From positions 1-57,386 of the forward strand of contig QCIZ01000011.1 of the NCBI GenBank assembly GCA_003216375.1: DNA of 57,386 nucleotides, in the 5' to 3' direction. The notes beneath the pieces were generated by a model that was given only the letters and a program-made list of their open reading frames with translations, searched no databases and was not told the origin of the DNA. The translations under genes and the position numbers were made by a program. How positions within the stretch are numbered: the first letter of the stretch is position 1; the number at the start of each line of letters is the position of its first letter. Source of the DNA: Prochlorococcus sp. AG-402-O21 (GTDB lineage: Bacteria; Cyanobacteriota; Cyanobacteriia; PCC-6307; Cyanobiaceae). Shown here piece by piece: positions 43,859 to 51,584 of this stretch.

Positions 43859-45304
43859 ATGAAAAGAGATCATTTGTTACCATTAATACTTTGCGGAGGT
43901 ACTGGCTCTAGGCTTTGGCCCTTGTCTAGAGAAAGTTATCCAAAGCAATATATAGACTTAATTGATGATTCATCTAAAACACTCTTGCAACAAACTTTAG
44001 AACGACTTCGTGGAATTACAAATCAGGACGCTCCGATTTTGATTTGTAATGAGGAGCATCGTTTTATTGTTGCAGAGCAATTAAGGACGATCAATGTTAA
44101 ACCAGAAAAAATAATACTTGAACCATTTGCTCGCAATACAGCTCCTGCAATAGCTATAGCAGCAATTAAGGCCATAGAAAATGGTTCTGATCCTGTCTTA
44201 TTTGTTTTAGCATCTGATCATTTAATAAAAGATAATCAACAATTTATAAAATCTATTTCAGCAGCGAAGAATTGCGCAGAACAAGGTAAATTGGTTACTT
44301 TTGGGATTGTGCCTACATCACCTGAAGTAGGTTATGGATATATTGAATCTATTGACCCATTAGAAATTGATTCATTTGTTGCCAGTCCCATATCAAAATT
44401 TATCGAAAAGCCTGATATAGAAAAAGCAAAAAAATTAGTTTCAGATCCTCGCTTTACTTGGAATAGTGGAATGTTTCTATTCAAAGCAAGTGTCTTTCTT
44501 AAAGAGCTTGAAAAATATTCTCCACAAGTACTTAAATCATGTAAAAAGGCTTTAAAAGAAAACTTGCTTGATATGGATTTTCAAAGATTAGATAAGGAAT
44601 CTTTTGAAGATTGTCCCAATATCTCAATAGATTGCGCGGTTATGGAGAAAACCAAATTAGGTGTCGTGTTGCCTTTGAATGTTGGTTGGAGTGATATTGG
44701 CAGTTGGAAGTCAATATGGGAGGTTTCAAAAAAAGATGAAAATGGGAATGTCCTTATAGGTAATGTAATAACTAAAGATGTAAATAGTTGTTATTTAAGA
44801 AGTGAGAGTAGATTAATTGTTGGCTTAGGAATCGAGAATTTGTTAATAGTTGAAACTAATGATGCCATACTTATAGCTGACAAAAATCATGATCAAGATG
44901 TTAAACAAATAGTCAATAAATTAATTGATGGGAATAGAGCTGAAGGTACAACTCATAGGAAAGTTTATAGACCATGGGGGCATTACACTTCGGTTGTCGA
45001 AGGTTCGAGATGGCAGGTTAAGAGAATTGAGGTTAATCCTTCAGCAAGCCTTTCTTTGCAAATGCATCATCATAGAGCTGAGCACTGGATAGTAGTTAAA
45101 GGTACAGCAAAAGTAGAACTTAATAATGAAAACCTAATCCTAGGAGAAAATGAAAGTGTATATATTCCATTGGGATCTAAGCATAGGTTGATAAATCCTG
45201 GGAGAATCCCTTTGGTATTGATCGAAGTGCAAAGTGGGGCATATTTAAGTGAAGATGATATTGTTAGATTTGATGATATATATCATCGAATTAGCCCTGA
45301 ATGA
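43859..45304 (+). CDS. manC: Mannose-1-phosphate guanylyltransferase / mannose-6-phosphate isomerase
   Basis: ManC makes GDP-mannose, a precursor for mannose-, fucose- and related sugar-containing polysaccharides. The nucleotidyltransferase domain begins LPLILCGGTGSRLWPLSRES with the PKQYIDL segment, and has LFVLASDHLIKD and FIEKPD. The C-terminal cupin isomerase domain (from about residue 365) has VYRPWGHYTSVVEGSRWQVK, LSLQMHHHRAEHWIVVKGTA and the ending RLINPGRIPLVLIEVQ. The start is ATG 43859, preceded directly by an in-frame TTG. This is the first gene of the surface polysaccharide region. Confidence 0.93.
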   Translation: MKRDHLLPLILCGGTGSRLWPLSRESYPKQYIDLIDDSSKTLLQQTLERLRGITNQDAPILICNEEHRFIVAEQLRTINVKPEKIILEPFARNTAPAIAIAAIKAIENGSDPVLFVLASDHLIKDNQQFIKSISAAKNCAEQGKLVTFGIVPTSPEVGYGYIESIDPLEIDSFVASPISKFIEKPDIEKAKKLVSDPRFTWNSGMFLFKASVFLKELEKYSPQVLKSCKKALKENLLDMDFQRLDKESFEDCPNISIDCAVMEKTKLGVVLPLNVGWSDIGSWKSIWEVSKKDENGNVLIGNVITKDVNSCYLRSESRLIVGLGIENLLIVETNDAILIADKNHDQDVKQIVNKLIDGNRAEGTTHRKVYRPWGHYTSVVEGSRWQVKRIEVNPSASLSLQMHHHRAEHWIVVKGTAKVELNNENLILGENESVYIPLGSKHRLINPGRIPLVLIEVQSGAYLSEDDIVRFDDIYHRISPE

Positions 45305-45455
45305 TAGTATTTTATATCAATTTGTCTTAGGAAATTAAAGAAAATGAATGAATGAATTTTCTCTCTTACGAGATAGTTGTTCTTTCACTTTTAAAGTCTG
45401 ATTAAAATGAGAATAGTTCCAAAATTTTATATTAAGTATAATTTATTTCTATTTT

Positions 45456-45713
45456 ATGCATTTTAAATATTTCAATAATCTTGACCAAGATTTAAATCAA
45501 AGTAAGATAGAATCAAAATTTATTGACATCTTAGAGAATTCTTATGGTATGAAAACTATAAACGACTTGCATACCCTACAGCCAAGAGAGTTGAAAGCAC
45601 CTTCAAAAAATACTGATTTATTAGAAAGTCAGGTAGATTTTAGATTTTCAATATACAATAAAGTTAGTGCCTATAAATTTGCTAAATGTTATATTGATTA
45701 TTATAAAAATTAG
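45456..45713 (+). CDS. Small hypothetical protein between manC and galE
   Basis: I do not recognise this 85-residue protein. It is soluble, Asn/Asp/Lys/Tyr-rich and mostly helical (MHFKYFNNLDQDLNQSKIES, SKNTDLLESQVDFRFSIYNK). There is no signal peptide or membrane segment. Its TAG stop touches the galE ATG with no gap, so it is in the same operon and may be translationally coupled. A 151-base gap lies upstream after manC. Confidence 0.6.
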   Translation: MHFKYFNNLDQDLNQSKIESKFIDILENSYGMKTINDLHTLQPRELKAPSKNTDLLESQVDFRFSIYNKVSAYKFAKCYIDYYKN

Positions 45714-46757
45714 ATGAATATTCTAGTAACTGGAGGAGCTGGTTTTATAGGCAGTCATACTTGCTTGGCACTTCTTGAACAAGGTTATGAAGTTGTTGTG
45801 GTTGATTCTTTTATAAATAGTAATAAAAAATCTCTTGATGGAGTTATTGAAATATTAAAATTTAATAAGACCATCAAAAATATACCCCTTGAAATTATAA
45901 AAGCAGATATTCGAAATGAAAAATTACTAGATAAATTGTTTTTAGGTTATAAAAAATCAGGCAAACCCATCAATGCCGTTATACACTTTGCCGGTCTAAA
46001 ATCTGTAAAAGAATCTATCCTAAATCCTTTAAATTATTGGGATGTAAACGTAAATGGTTCCATTACTCTTTTAAGAGTAATGGATAGATATAAATGCAAA
46101 AGAATTGTATTTAGTAGTAGTGCAACTATTTATGGTTATTCAAATAAGAAATCTTTTAATGAAAATTCAGAGATTAAACCTATAAATCCATATGGCACTA
46201 CAAAAGTAGCGATAGAGCAATTTCTAAATGATGTTTATTTAAGTAACCCGAAAGAATGGGGAATAGCTAATTTGCGTTACTTTAATCCCATAGGTGCACA
46301 TCCCTCAGGCCTTATTGGTGAAGCTCCTTTAGGTGTGCCAAGTAATATATTTCCATATTTAACACAAGTTGCTGCTGGTAAGATTAATAAACTAAATATT
46401 TTTGGCAATGATTGGCCTACTAAAGATGGAACGGCTATTCGTGACTATATTCATGTTATGGATCTTGCAGAAGGTCATATCTCTGCTTTGCAAAAATTAA
46501 ACGAAAATAAAATAATGACTGTAAATCTAGGAACAGGTTTTGGGACTAGTGTTTTAGAACTTGTTAATACATTCGAGCGTGTAAATAACATAAAGATACC
46601 TATAGAATTCACTTCAAGAAGACAAGGAGATTGTTGTAGGGTAGTTGCAGATAATACTTTGGCAATTTCAAGTTTAGGTTGGTCTCCAAAGAGATACTTA
46701 GAAGAAATGTGCTTGGATGGTTGGAAATGGCAATCATTAAATCCGAAAGGTTATTAA
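45714..46757 (+). CDS. galE: UDP-glucose 4-epimerase
   Basis: GalE interconverts UDP-glucose and UDP-galactose (some members also act on the N-acetyl sugars), supplying surface polysaccharides. The NAD-binding start MNILVTGGAGFIGSHTCLAL, AVIHFAGLKSVKESI, the catalytic Ser/Tyr/Lys in VFSSSATIYGYS and PYGTTKVAIEQ, and NLRYFNPIGAHPSG are all visible. The 347 residues are normal. It is directly downstream of the 85-residue gene. Confidence 0.93.
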   Translation: MNILVTGGAGFIGSHTCLALLEQGYEVVVVDSFINSNKKSLDGVIEILKFNKTIKNIPLEIIKADIRNEKLLDKLFLGYKKSGKPINAVIHFAGLKSVKESILNPLNYWDVNVNGSITLLRVMDRYKCKRIVFSSSATIYGYSNKKSFNENSEIKPINPYGTTKVAIEQFLNDVYLSNPKEWGIANLRYFNPIGAHPSGLIGEAPLGVPSNIFPYLTQVAAGKINKLNIFGNDWPTKDGTAIRDYIHVMDLAEGHISALQKLNENKIMTVNLGTGFGTSVLELVNTFERVNNIKIPIEFTSRRQGDCCRVVADNTLAISSLGWSPKRYLEEMCLDGWKWQSLNPKGY

Positions 46758-46881
46758 TGAAAAAAAATTAATTATTTTATTTCTTCTTTTGCTAAATAGA
46801 AATAGTAGTTATTTATTTTTTCTTGAATAATGCTTAAAATATAGTAAAATTTAGTTAAATGATAGAATCTTTGACTAGGGA

Positions 46882-48573
46882 ATGAATACTAATCAACAGC
46901 TTTTTTTTAAAGAAAACAGAGATGAGTTGGGTACAGAGGAGGAGATTGATTTAAAACAATTTTATAATTTTTTATTGAGAAATACAAAATTAATTGGGAT
47001 ATTTGCTTCTCTTGGTTTATTTATTAGTTGTTTGATTGCTTTTAATACTAAAAGAGTTTGGCAGGGTGAATTCCAAATTGTTCTAGAAGGTAGTTCATCA
47101 TCATCATTGCCTTCTGTTAATCAAAGAATTGCAAGAATTGTTGGTATAACGCCTGAGGCTAATTCATTAGAAACTGAGATTGGCATTTTAAAAAGCCCAT
47201 CTGTTTTGATGAATGTTTTTGAATTTGTTAAAACGAATAAATCAGAAAAAACTAATTCTTCGATGCAAGGTTTAAGATTTAAAAAATGGCGAAAAGATTC
47301 ATTAGATATAATTTTAGAAAAAGGTACCACAATATTAAACCTCGCTTATAAAGATACAGATAAAGATCTTATCCTTCCCGTCCTAAATAACATTTCTTCT
47401 ACTTATCAAGGATTCGCTGAAAAGAAAAGAATTAGAAGTTTAGAATTAGGTTTAGATTATTTTAAAGAACAAATTAGTGTATATAAAAATAAAAGTATAT
47501 TATCACTTTCTAAGGCGCAGAAATTTGCTACTGATAATGATTTAGTTATTATACAGGATGAATCAACAATTAATTCCACTGGAAATCCAGCTAATATAGA
47601 AACTATTAGAGTCAAAGCTGCTAATCAGATAAGAATTATAGATCAACAGCTTGTTCAAATTTCTAATTTAAAAGATAAATCAGATGATCAAATAATATAT
47701 TCTGCTTCAACAATTCCTGAGATGTTAGATTTATCTAATAAGTTAAAAGATATTGATACGAAATTAGCAAGACTACGTGTGATTTATAAAGATAATGATA
47801 AAACAATTCAGAAATCGATTAAAGAAAGAGCATTTCTTATTGACTTGCTTAAGAAACAAGTTGTTGGATTCTTGAAGGCAAGAAAAGCAGATGCGCAAGC
47901 ACGTATGAAGGCAGCTGAACGCCCGGAAATAGTATTGATAGAATATAAAATGCTTTTAAGTAATGCTTTAAAAGATCAATCTACTCTTGATGATTTAGAG
48001 TCTCAGAATAGACTGCTTTTGTTAGAGAAGGCCCGTAGCAAGGAGCCTTGGAAATTAATTACTAATCCCACATTACTTCCTTATCCAGTAGCCCCAAGTC
48101 GAAAAAAGATTTTAGCTCTTGGACTTTTTTGTGGAATATTTTTGGGAACTGGTGTAGCAATGATTTCTGAAAAAAGAAAAAATATTATCTATTCAATATC
48201 TGAATTGGAGGCATTGGGTCAATGGAATTTCATCGTTGAATTATCGGGAAATCAGAAAAAATACTGGGATAAATCACTTAACTTATTAGTGACTAATCAA
48301 CTTTTAGATGTTAATGGAAGTATTGCTCTAATTGCAATTGGTGAAATCAATAATTCATTACTGGAAGAGCTTTATAAATCATTGAAGGATCTTTTAGGGA
48401 ATTGTGAGCTTATAGTTACGAAAGACTTGCTTGAATCAAATAAATTTACTAACTTAATTGTTCTAACAGCTTATGGAATAACAAGAAGAGACGAATTATT
48501 AGATACAAATATAAAGCTTTTATTGCAAAAAGAATCAGTATTAGGTTTGTTAACTTTAAACAATATAAATTAA
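46882..48573 (+). CDS. Wzz/GumC-like polysaccharide chain-length protein with degenerate C-terminal domain
   Basis: This inner-membrane polysaccharide co-polymerase regulates chain length and export. An N-terminal helix (LIGIFASLGLFISCLIAFNT, about residues 32-52) and a second helix (ILALGLFCGIFLGTGVAMIS, about 412-432) frame a periplasmic coiled-coil domain. About 130 cytoplasmic residues follow, where tyrosine autokinases have a P-loop. Here the comparable strand SIALIAIGEINNSLLEELY has no Walker A, and no Tyr-rich tail follows. It probably interacts with export machinery without kinase activity. The Wza-like gene follows after 70 bases. Confidence 0.82.
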   Translation: MNTNQQLFFKENRDELGTEEEIDLKQFYNFLLRNTKLIGIFASLGLFISCLIAFNTKRVWQGEFQIVLEGSSSSSLPSVNQRIARIVGITPEANSLETEIGILKSPSVLMNVFEFVKTNKSEKTNSSMQGLRFKKWRKDSLDIILEKGTTILNLAYKDTDKDLILPVLNNISSTYQGFAEKKRIRSLELGLDYFKEQISVYKNKSILSLSKAQKFATDNDLVIIQDESTINSTGNPANIETIRVKAANQIRIIDQQLVQISNLKDKSDDQIIYSASTIPEMLDLSNKLKDIDTKLARLRVIYKDNDKTIQKSIKERAFLIDLLKKQVVGFLKARKADAQARMKAAERPEIVLIEYKMLLSNALKDQSTLDDLESQNRLLLLEKARSKEPWKLITNPTLLPYPVAPSRKKILALGLFCGIFLGTGVAMISEKRKNIIYSISELEALGQWNFIVELSGNQKKYWDKSLNLLVTNQLLDVNGSIALIAIGEINNSLLEELYKSLKDLLGNCELIVTKDLLESNKFTNLIVLTAYGITRRDELLDTNIKLLLQKESVLGLLTLNNIN

Positions 48574-48643
48574 GGGAACTAATATCATGGATAAATCTAA
48601 TCACCTTTCGCTCGACTCCTAACTCTTATTTTTTTATAATAAA

Positions 48644-49807
48644 ATGATTAAATCATCAAATTATAAACTCCTAGCTCTAAAGTTCTTATTATTAAACTCT
48701 TTAATATTAGGTGGCTTGTATGACACAAGGCAAGCATATGGTCGAGAAAATATTAATAAGCCATCAAAAGATTATATACGACAGCTCCCAGATACTTCTG
48801 CTTATATTATAGGACCTGGTGATATATTAAAAGTAAAGGTTTCAGAAGATACAGCAGCTTTAAATAAAAGCGTCACTGTTGATAGTGAAGGAATTGTTAA
48901 CCTTGAAAGATTGAAAAGAATTTATGTTTCTGGCTTGAATATAAGCGAATTGACAGAAATTTTAAATAATGAATATTCAAAATATGTCAAAGAACCAAAT
49001 GTAGAATTATTCATAGTTAGTTATAGGCCGGTGAAATTTTATATAGATGGTGAGGTTGAGGAGCCTGGCTTACATATTTTGTCAGGTTCAGATAGTCCGT
49101 TAGATGATTTATCTTTTTTGAATAAAAAACAAAATAGTGTTGAAAATTCAATAGTTTCACCTATTAATAATTTTAAAACAAATAATATCTTTTTCCCTTC
49201 TCTTATTGATGCAATTAGAATAAGTAAAGGTATAACTCAGTATGCAGATATGAGGAATATTAAGATTACTAGAGTTGATAGTATTTCTAATGGTGGAGGT
49301 CGTATTGGAACTAAAGTAAATCTTATTGATACACTTGATTTGAAAGATGACTCTCAAAATGTACGCATTTTTGATGGTGATATGATTTTTATTCCAAAAA
49401 ATGACAAACCTGTTTTATCGGAGATATCTAAGGCTATAAAGTCAAATATAAATCCAAAATTTGTTGATATATTTCTAGGTGGAAGAGTCGAAAAACCAGG
49501 TCCCATAACAGTTAGTAAAAGTTCAGTTTTATTAGAGGCAATTCAGTTAGGAGGTGGTACAAAGTTTCTGAAAGGGAAAGTTAACTTTTTAAGATATAAC
49601 AATGATGGGACTATTGATCAAAGAGTTTTTTCATTACGTAAATCTGCTCCTAGGGGCTCGTATCAAAACCCTTTCTTAAAAAATGGAGATTTAATTTATG
49701 TGGGTAAGAGTCCTTTAAATATAACAACTGAGATACTTACTGAAATAACCTCACCAATTAGTAATATAGTTTCTACATATGGTTTATTTAAGATTATAGC
49801 TGACTAA
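48644..49807 (+). CDS. Wza/GumB-like polysaccharide export protein
   Basis: This outer-membrane/periplasmic polysaccharide export protein has an N-terminal signal-like segment (LALKFLLLNSLILGGLYDTR, no clear lipobox cysteine). The poly_export domain is YIIGPGDILKVKVSEDTAAL, and two SLBB-type repeats follow (PVKFYIDGEVEEPGLHILSG and FVDIFLGGRVEKPGPITVSK, each before an I..GG segment). The 387 residues and domain order match GumB/Wza relatives. Paired with the Wzz-like gene, it probably exports the same polymer. Lack of a lipobox suggests it is not lipid-anchored, unlike E. coli Wza. Confidence 0.86.
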   Translation: MIKSSNYKLLALKFLLLNSLILGGLYDTRQAYGRENINKPSKDYIRQLPDTSAYIIGPGDILKVKVSEDTAALNKSVTVDSEGIVNLERLKRIYVSGLNISELTEILNNEYSKYVKEPNVELFIVSYRPVKFYIDGEVEEPGLHILSGSDSPLDDLSFLNKKQNSVENSIVSPINNFKTNNIFFPSLIDAIRISKGITQYADMRNIKITRVDSISNGGGRIGTKVNLIDTLDLKDDSQNVRIFDGDMIFIPKNDKPVLSEISKAIKSNINPKFVDIFLGGRVEKPGPITVSKSSVLLEAIQLGGGTKFLKGKVNFLRYNNDGTIDQRVFSLRKSAPRGSYQNPFLKNGDLIYVGKSPLNITTEILTEITSPISNIVSTYGLFKIIAD

Positions 49808-49890
49808 AAATATCATAAATCTTTTATATTTTTTTATAAAAGAAAATTTAAATAATTAAAAATTAAAAAATACTTATTGCTAGTTGATAG

Positions 49891-50370
49891 TTAAGATAAT
49901 CCAATTCCTCTTGCCATTAAGGTTGCTAAAAATGGAATAGAAACAAAACCCACAAGCTCAATATTTAATATTAGCCTTAATCTGGAAACTAATTTTGAGC
50001 TTACATTAGGCAATTTACCTTTACTTAAAGGGATGGCCCACAAAATATATGTAAATGTTGGATAAAGTGATAATGAGCCTACTAAACCGAAAGTAACAAT
50101 CTTTGTCCAAAATATAGGATTATTAGTGTAAAACTCAGATCCTTGACCAAATTTGATAACCCTATAAATCCCGCTTACTAAAAGTGCTAATCCTGCAATT
50201 CCATAAATTATATCTGCAATAACCATTGATATAGACTCTTTTCTGTCAGGGTCAACTTTTAAAGATATTCGTTCATATATCAAGGCACCAAAACAAATCA
50301 TGAAGCTTACATAATGAACATATGCGATTGAAGCATTTTTAATAACTTCTGATGGAAAAGAAAAACCCAT
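49891..50370 (-). CDS. DUF2214 family membrane protein
   Basis: This is a four-helix integral membrane protein of a family common in cyanobacteria and proteobacteria; the function is unknown. The helices are ASIAYVHYVSFMICFGALIY, MVIADIIYGIAGLALLVSGI, WTKIVTFGLVGSLSLYPTFT and ELVGFVSIPFLATLMARGIG. A conserved-looking His (YVHYV) near the first helix and the GIYRVIKFGQG loop fit the family. The 159 residues are normal. It is transcribed against its neighbours and has a strong ribosome-binding site. Confidence 0.83.
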   Translation of the reverse strand: MGFSFPSEVIKNASIAYVHYVSFMICFGALIYERISLKVDPDRKESISMVIADIIYGIAGLALLVSGIYRVIKFGQGSEFYTNNPIFWTKIVTFGLVGSLSLYPTFTYILWAIPLSKGKLPNVSSKLVSRLRLILNIELVGFVSIPFLATLMARGIGLS

Positions 50371-50586
50371 CTAACCTCCTTTGTTATCATTTTATACTTT
50401 AATGACTATTGCAATATACCGCTCGCCAAGTTTTGTCCTCGCTTTCTTAATGAGGTAGAAGATATTTTTGAGACTTCTAAAGAATTGATATTTTATGGAG
50501 AAGAACCCTTCTTCTTATGGGTCTTATTGCTAAGTTATACATATTTTAAGGAGTATTGGCTTATGGGAGAAAGCGTTATAGTATAA
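50371..50586 (+). pseudogene. Startless protein-like reading frame
   Basis: Codons from 50371 to the TAA at 50584-50586 are open (71 sense codons), reading YFNDYCNIPLAKFCPRFLNE, then VEDIFETSKELIFYGEEPFF and LWVLLLSYTYFKEYWLMGES. No ATG, GTG or TTG is usable until codon 40 (TTG). The aromatic and acidic composition is unlike random sequence. It is probably the tail of a decayed gene whose front was lost when the DUF2214 gene was placed here. I do not recognise the family. Confidence 0.35.
50375..50382 (-). promoter_or_regulatory. Strong Shine-Dalgarno site for the DUF2214 gene
   Basis: On the minus strand AAAGGAGG lies four bases before the ATG at 50370. Most genes in this AT-rich window have weaker sites, so it supports this start and suggests good expression. 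Confidence 0.7.
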
Positions 50587-50632
50587 ATTAAATTGCTAGC
50601 TCCTAACATAATTAAATAATTGGAGACGTAGA

Positions 50633-51028
50633 ATGATAAAACAAAGGCTAAAGAAATTCTTATTAGGCTTTCTTTTTTTTATTATTGCTTTAAATATAAA
50701 CATATTTTCTAGACAACCAGAAAAAGTATTTGCTTTGGAGGATAGTGATTCTAAATTAATCGAAAAAATATCTAAAGACTACACTAAGAAATTTTGCAAT
50801 TCAATTGGCTTTGGCCTTTCGAAGGAAAGTGCTATGAAGTTTTCATTTATAGAAAATAAAGAGATTTTCAAAAGTAGGAAAGGCTTTAAAAGTATAAACA
50901 AAGAATTACTTGCACAAAAAATAGCTAATTTAGTTATTGATGGTTGTGGCTATCAATTAGATTTATACGGAGATAAAGATATTGAAGAATTTTCTGAGTA
51001 TTACTTATCTTTTGATAAAGAGAATTAA
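50633..51028 (+). CDS. Small exported conserved hypothetical protein
   Basis: The 131-residue protein has a signal peptide (KKFLLGFLFFIIALNINIFS, cleavage possibly after VFA). The helical mature domain contains CNSIGFGLSKESAMKFSF and AQKIANLVIDGCGYQLDLYG, with two cysteines that could pair. I believe similar proteins occur in other marine picocyanobacteria, but no function is known. TTGGAGA lies eight bases before the ATG. It is followed by a 550-base gap holding a gene remnant. Confidence 0.78.
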   Translation: MIKQRLKKFLLGFLFFIIALNINIFSRQPEKVFALEDSDSKLIEKISKDYTKKFCNSIGFGLSKESAMKFSFIENKEIFKSRKGFKSINKELLAQKIANLVIDGCGYQLDLYGDKDIEEFSEYYLSFDKEN

Positions 51029-51584
51029 TAACCAAAATTAATTAATAGAATACAATTAATTTATTTTTAGAAATTTATTAACCAATTAAAATAATTTTAC
51101 AGATCTAAAAAAGCGGCTGACTTAAAAGAAATCAAAACCAGATGAAATATTTTATTTTAATAATGCAGATAGTTTATTAGAAAGCTTTTCGTTATAGGGA
51201 AACAATTTAAATCAGCGATTTAGTCAGTTCTAAGTTGAATAGAAGCAATAAAGACTTTCTGGTAAAGGGTTGTCCATTTTCTAATCTAGTCAAGTTTACG
51301 CCCCATCTATCTATTTTCTTGCCAAAGAGCTTGATTATGTTTCTATTATCTCAATCTTTGAAGGCTTTCCAATTCAAGATCCTTTTAAATATTTTTCAGC
51401 AGAATATTGTTCCAAACTGTCTACCGAATATAAATTGCTAAAAGCTGCATTAATTCAACTCGCGGCCAATTGGTATTAGCCTTTTCCTAAGAACATACAT
51501 CAAGGCAAGTTTTTTAACTTCTATGGCTGATTTTAAATAGACACCACCTTCTATATTATAATTTAAATAGTTAATCTATAAATT
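51029..51584. other. Gap with a gene remnant upstream of the NeuB-like operon
   Basis: Other than the fragment at 51285-51479, no gene, tRNA or terminator is evident here. The first 200 bases are extremely AT-rich. A plus-strand frame starting about 51235 is open for 68 codons in another register; its first part may be the upstream half of the remnant before a frameshift near 51284. Confidence 0.55.
51285..51479 (+). pseudogene. Startless C-terminal gene fragment before the NeuB-like gene
   Basis: After a TAA at 51282-51284, 64 sense codons run to TAG 51477-51479 without a usable start. They read SSQVYAPSIYFLAKELDYVS, then IISIFEGFPIQDPFKYFSAE and YCSKLSTEYKLLKAALIQLA. The sequence looks strongly like a real protein C-terminus. 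I do not recognise the family; a surface-sugar enzyme would fit the neighbourhood, but that is only inference. Confidence 0.45.

Noticed and set aside
51235-51441. 68-codon plus-strand frame taken as a gene
   Set aside because: Start is TTG without a ribosome-binding site, and most of it is out of register with the more convincing fragment at 51285-51479.
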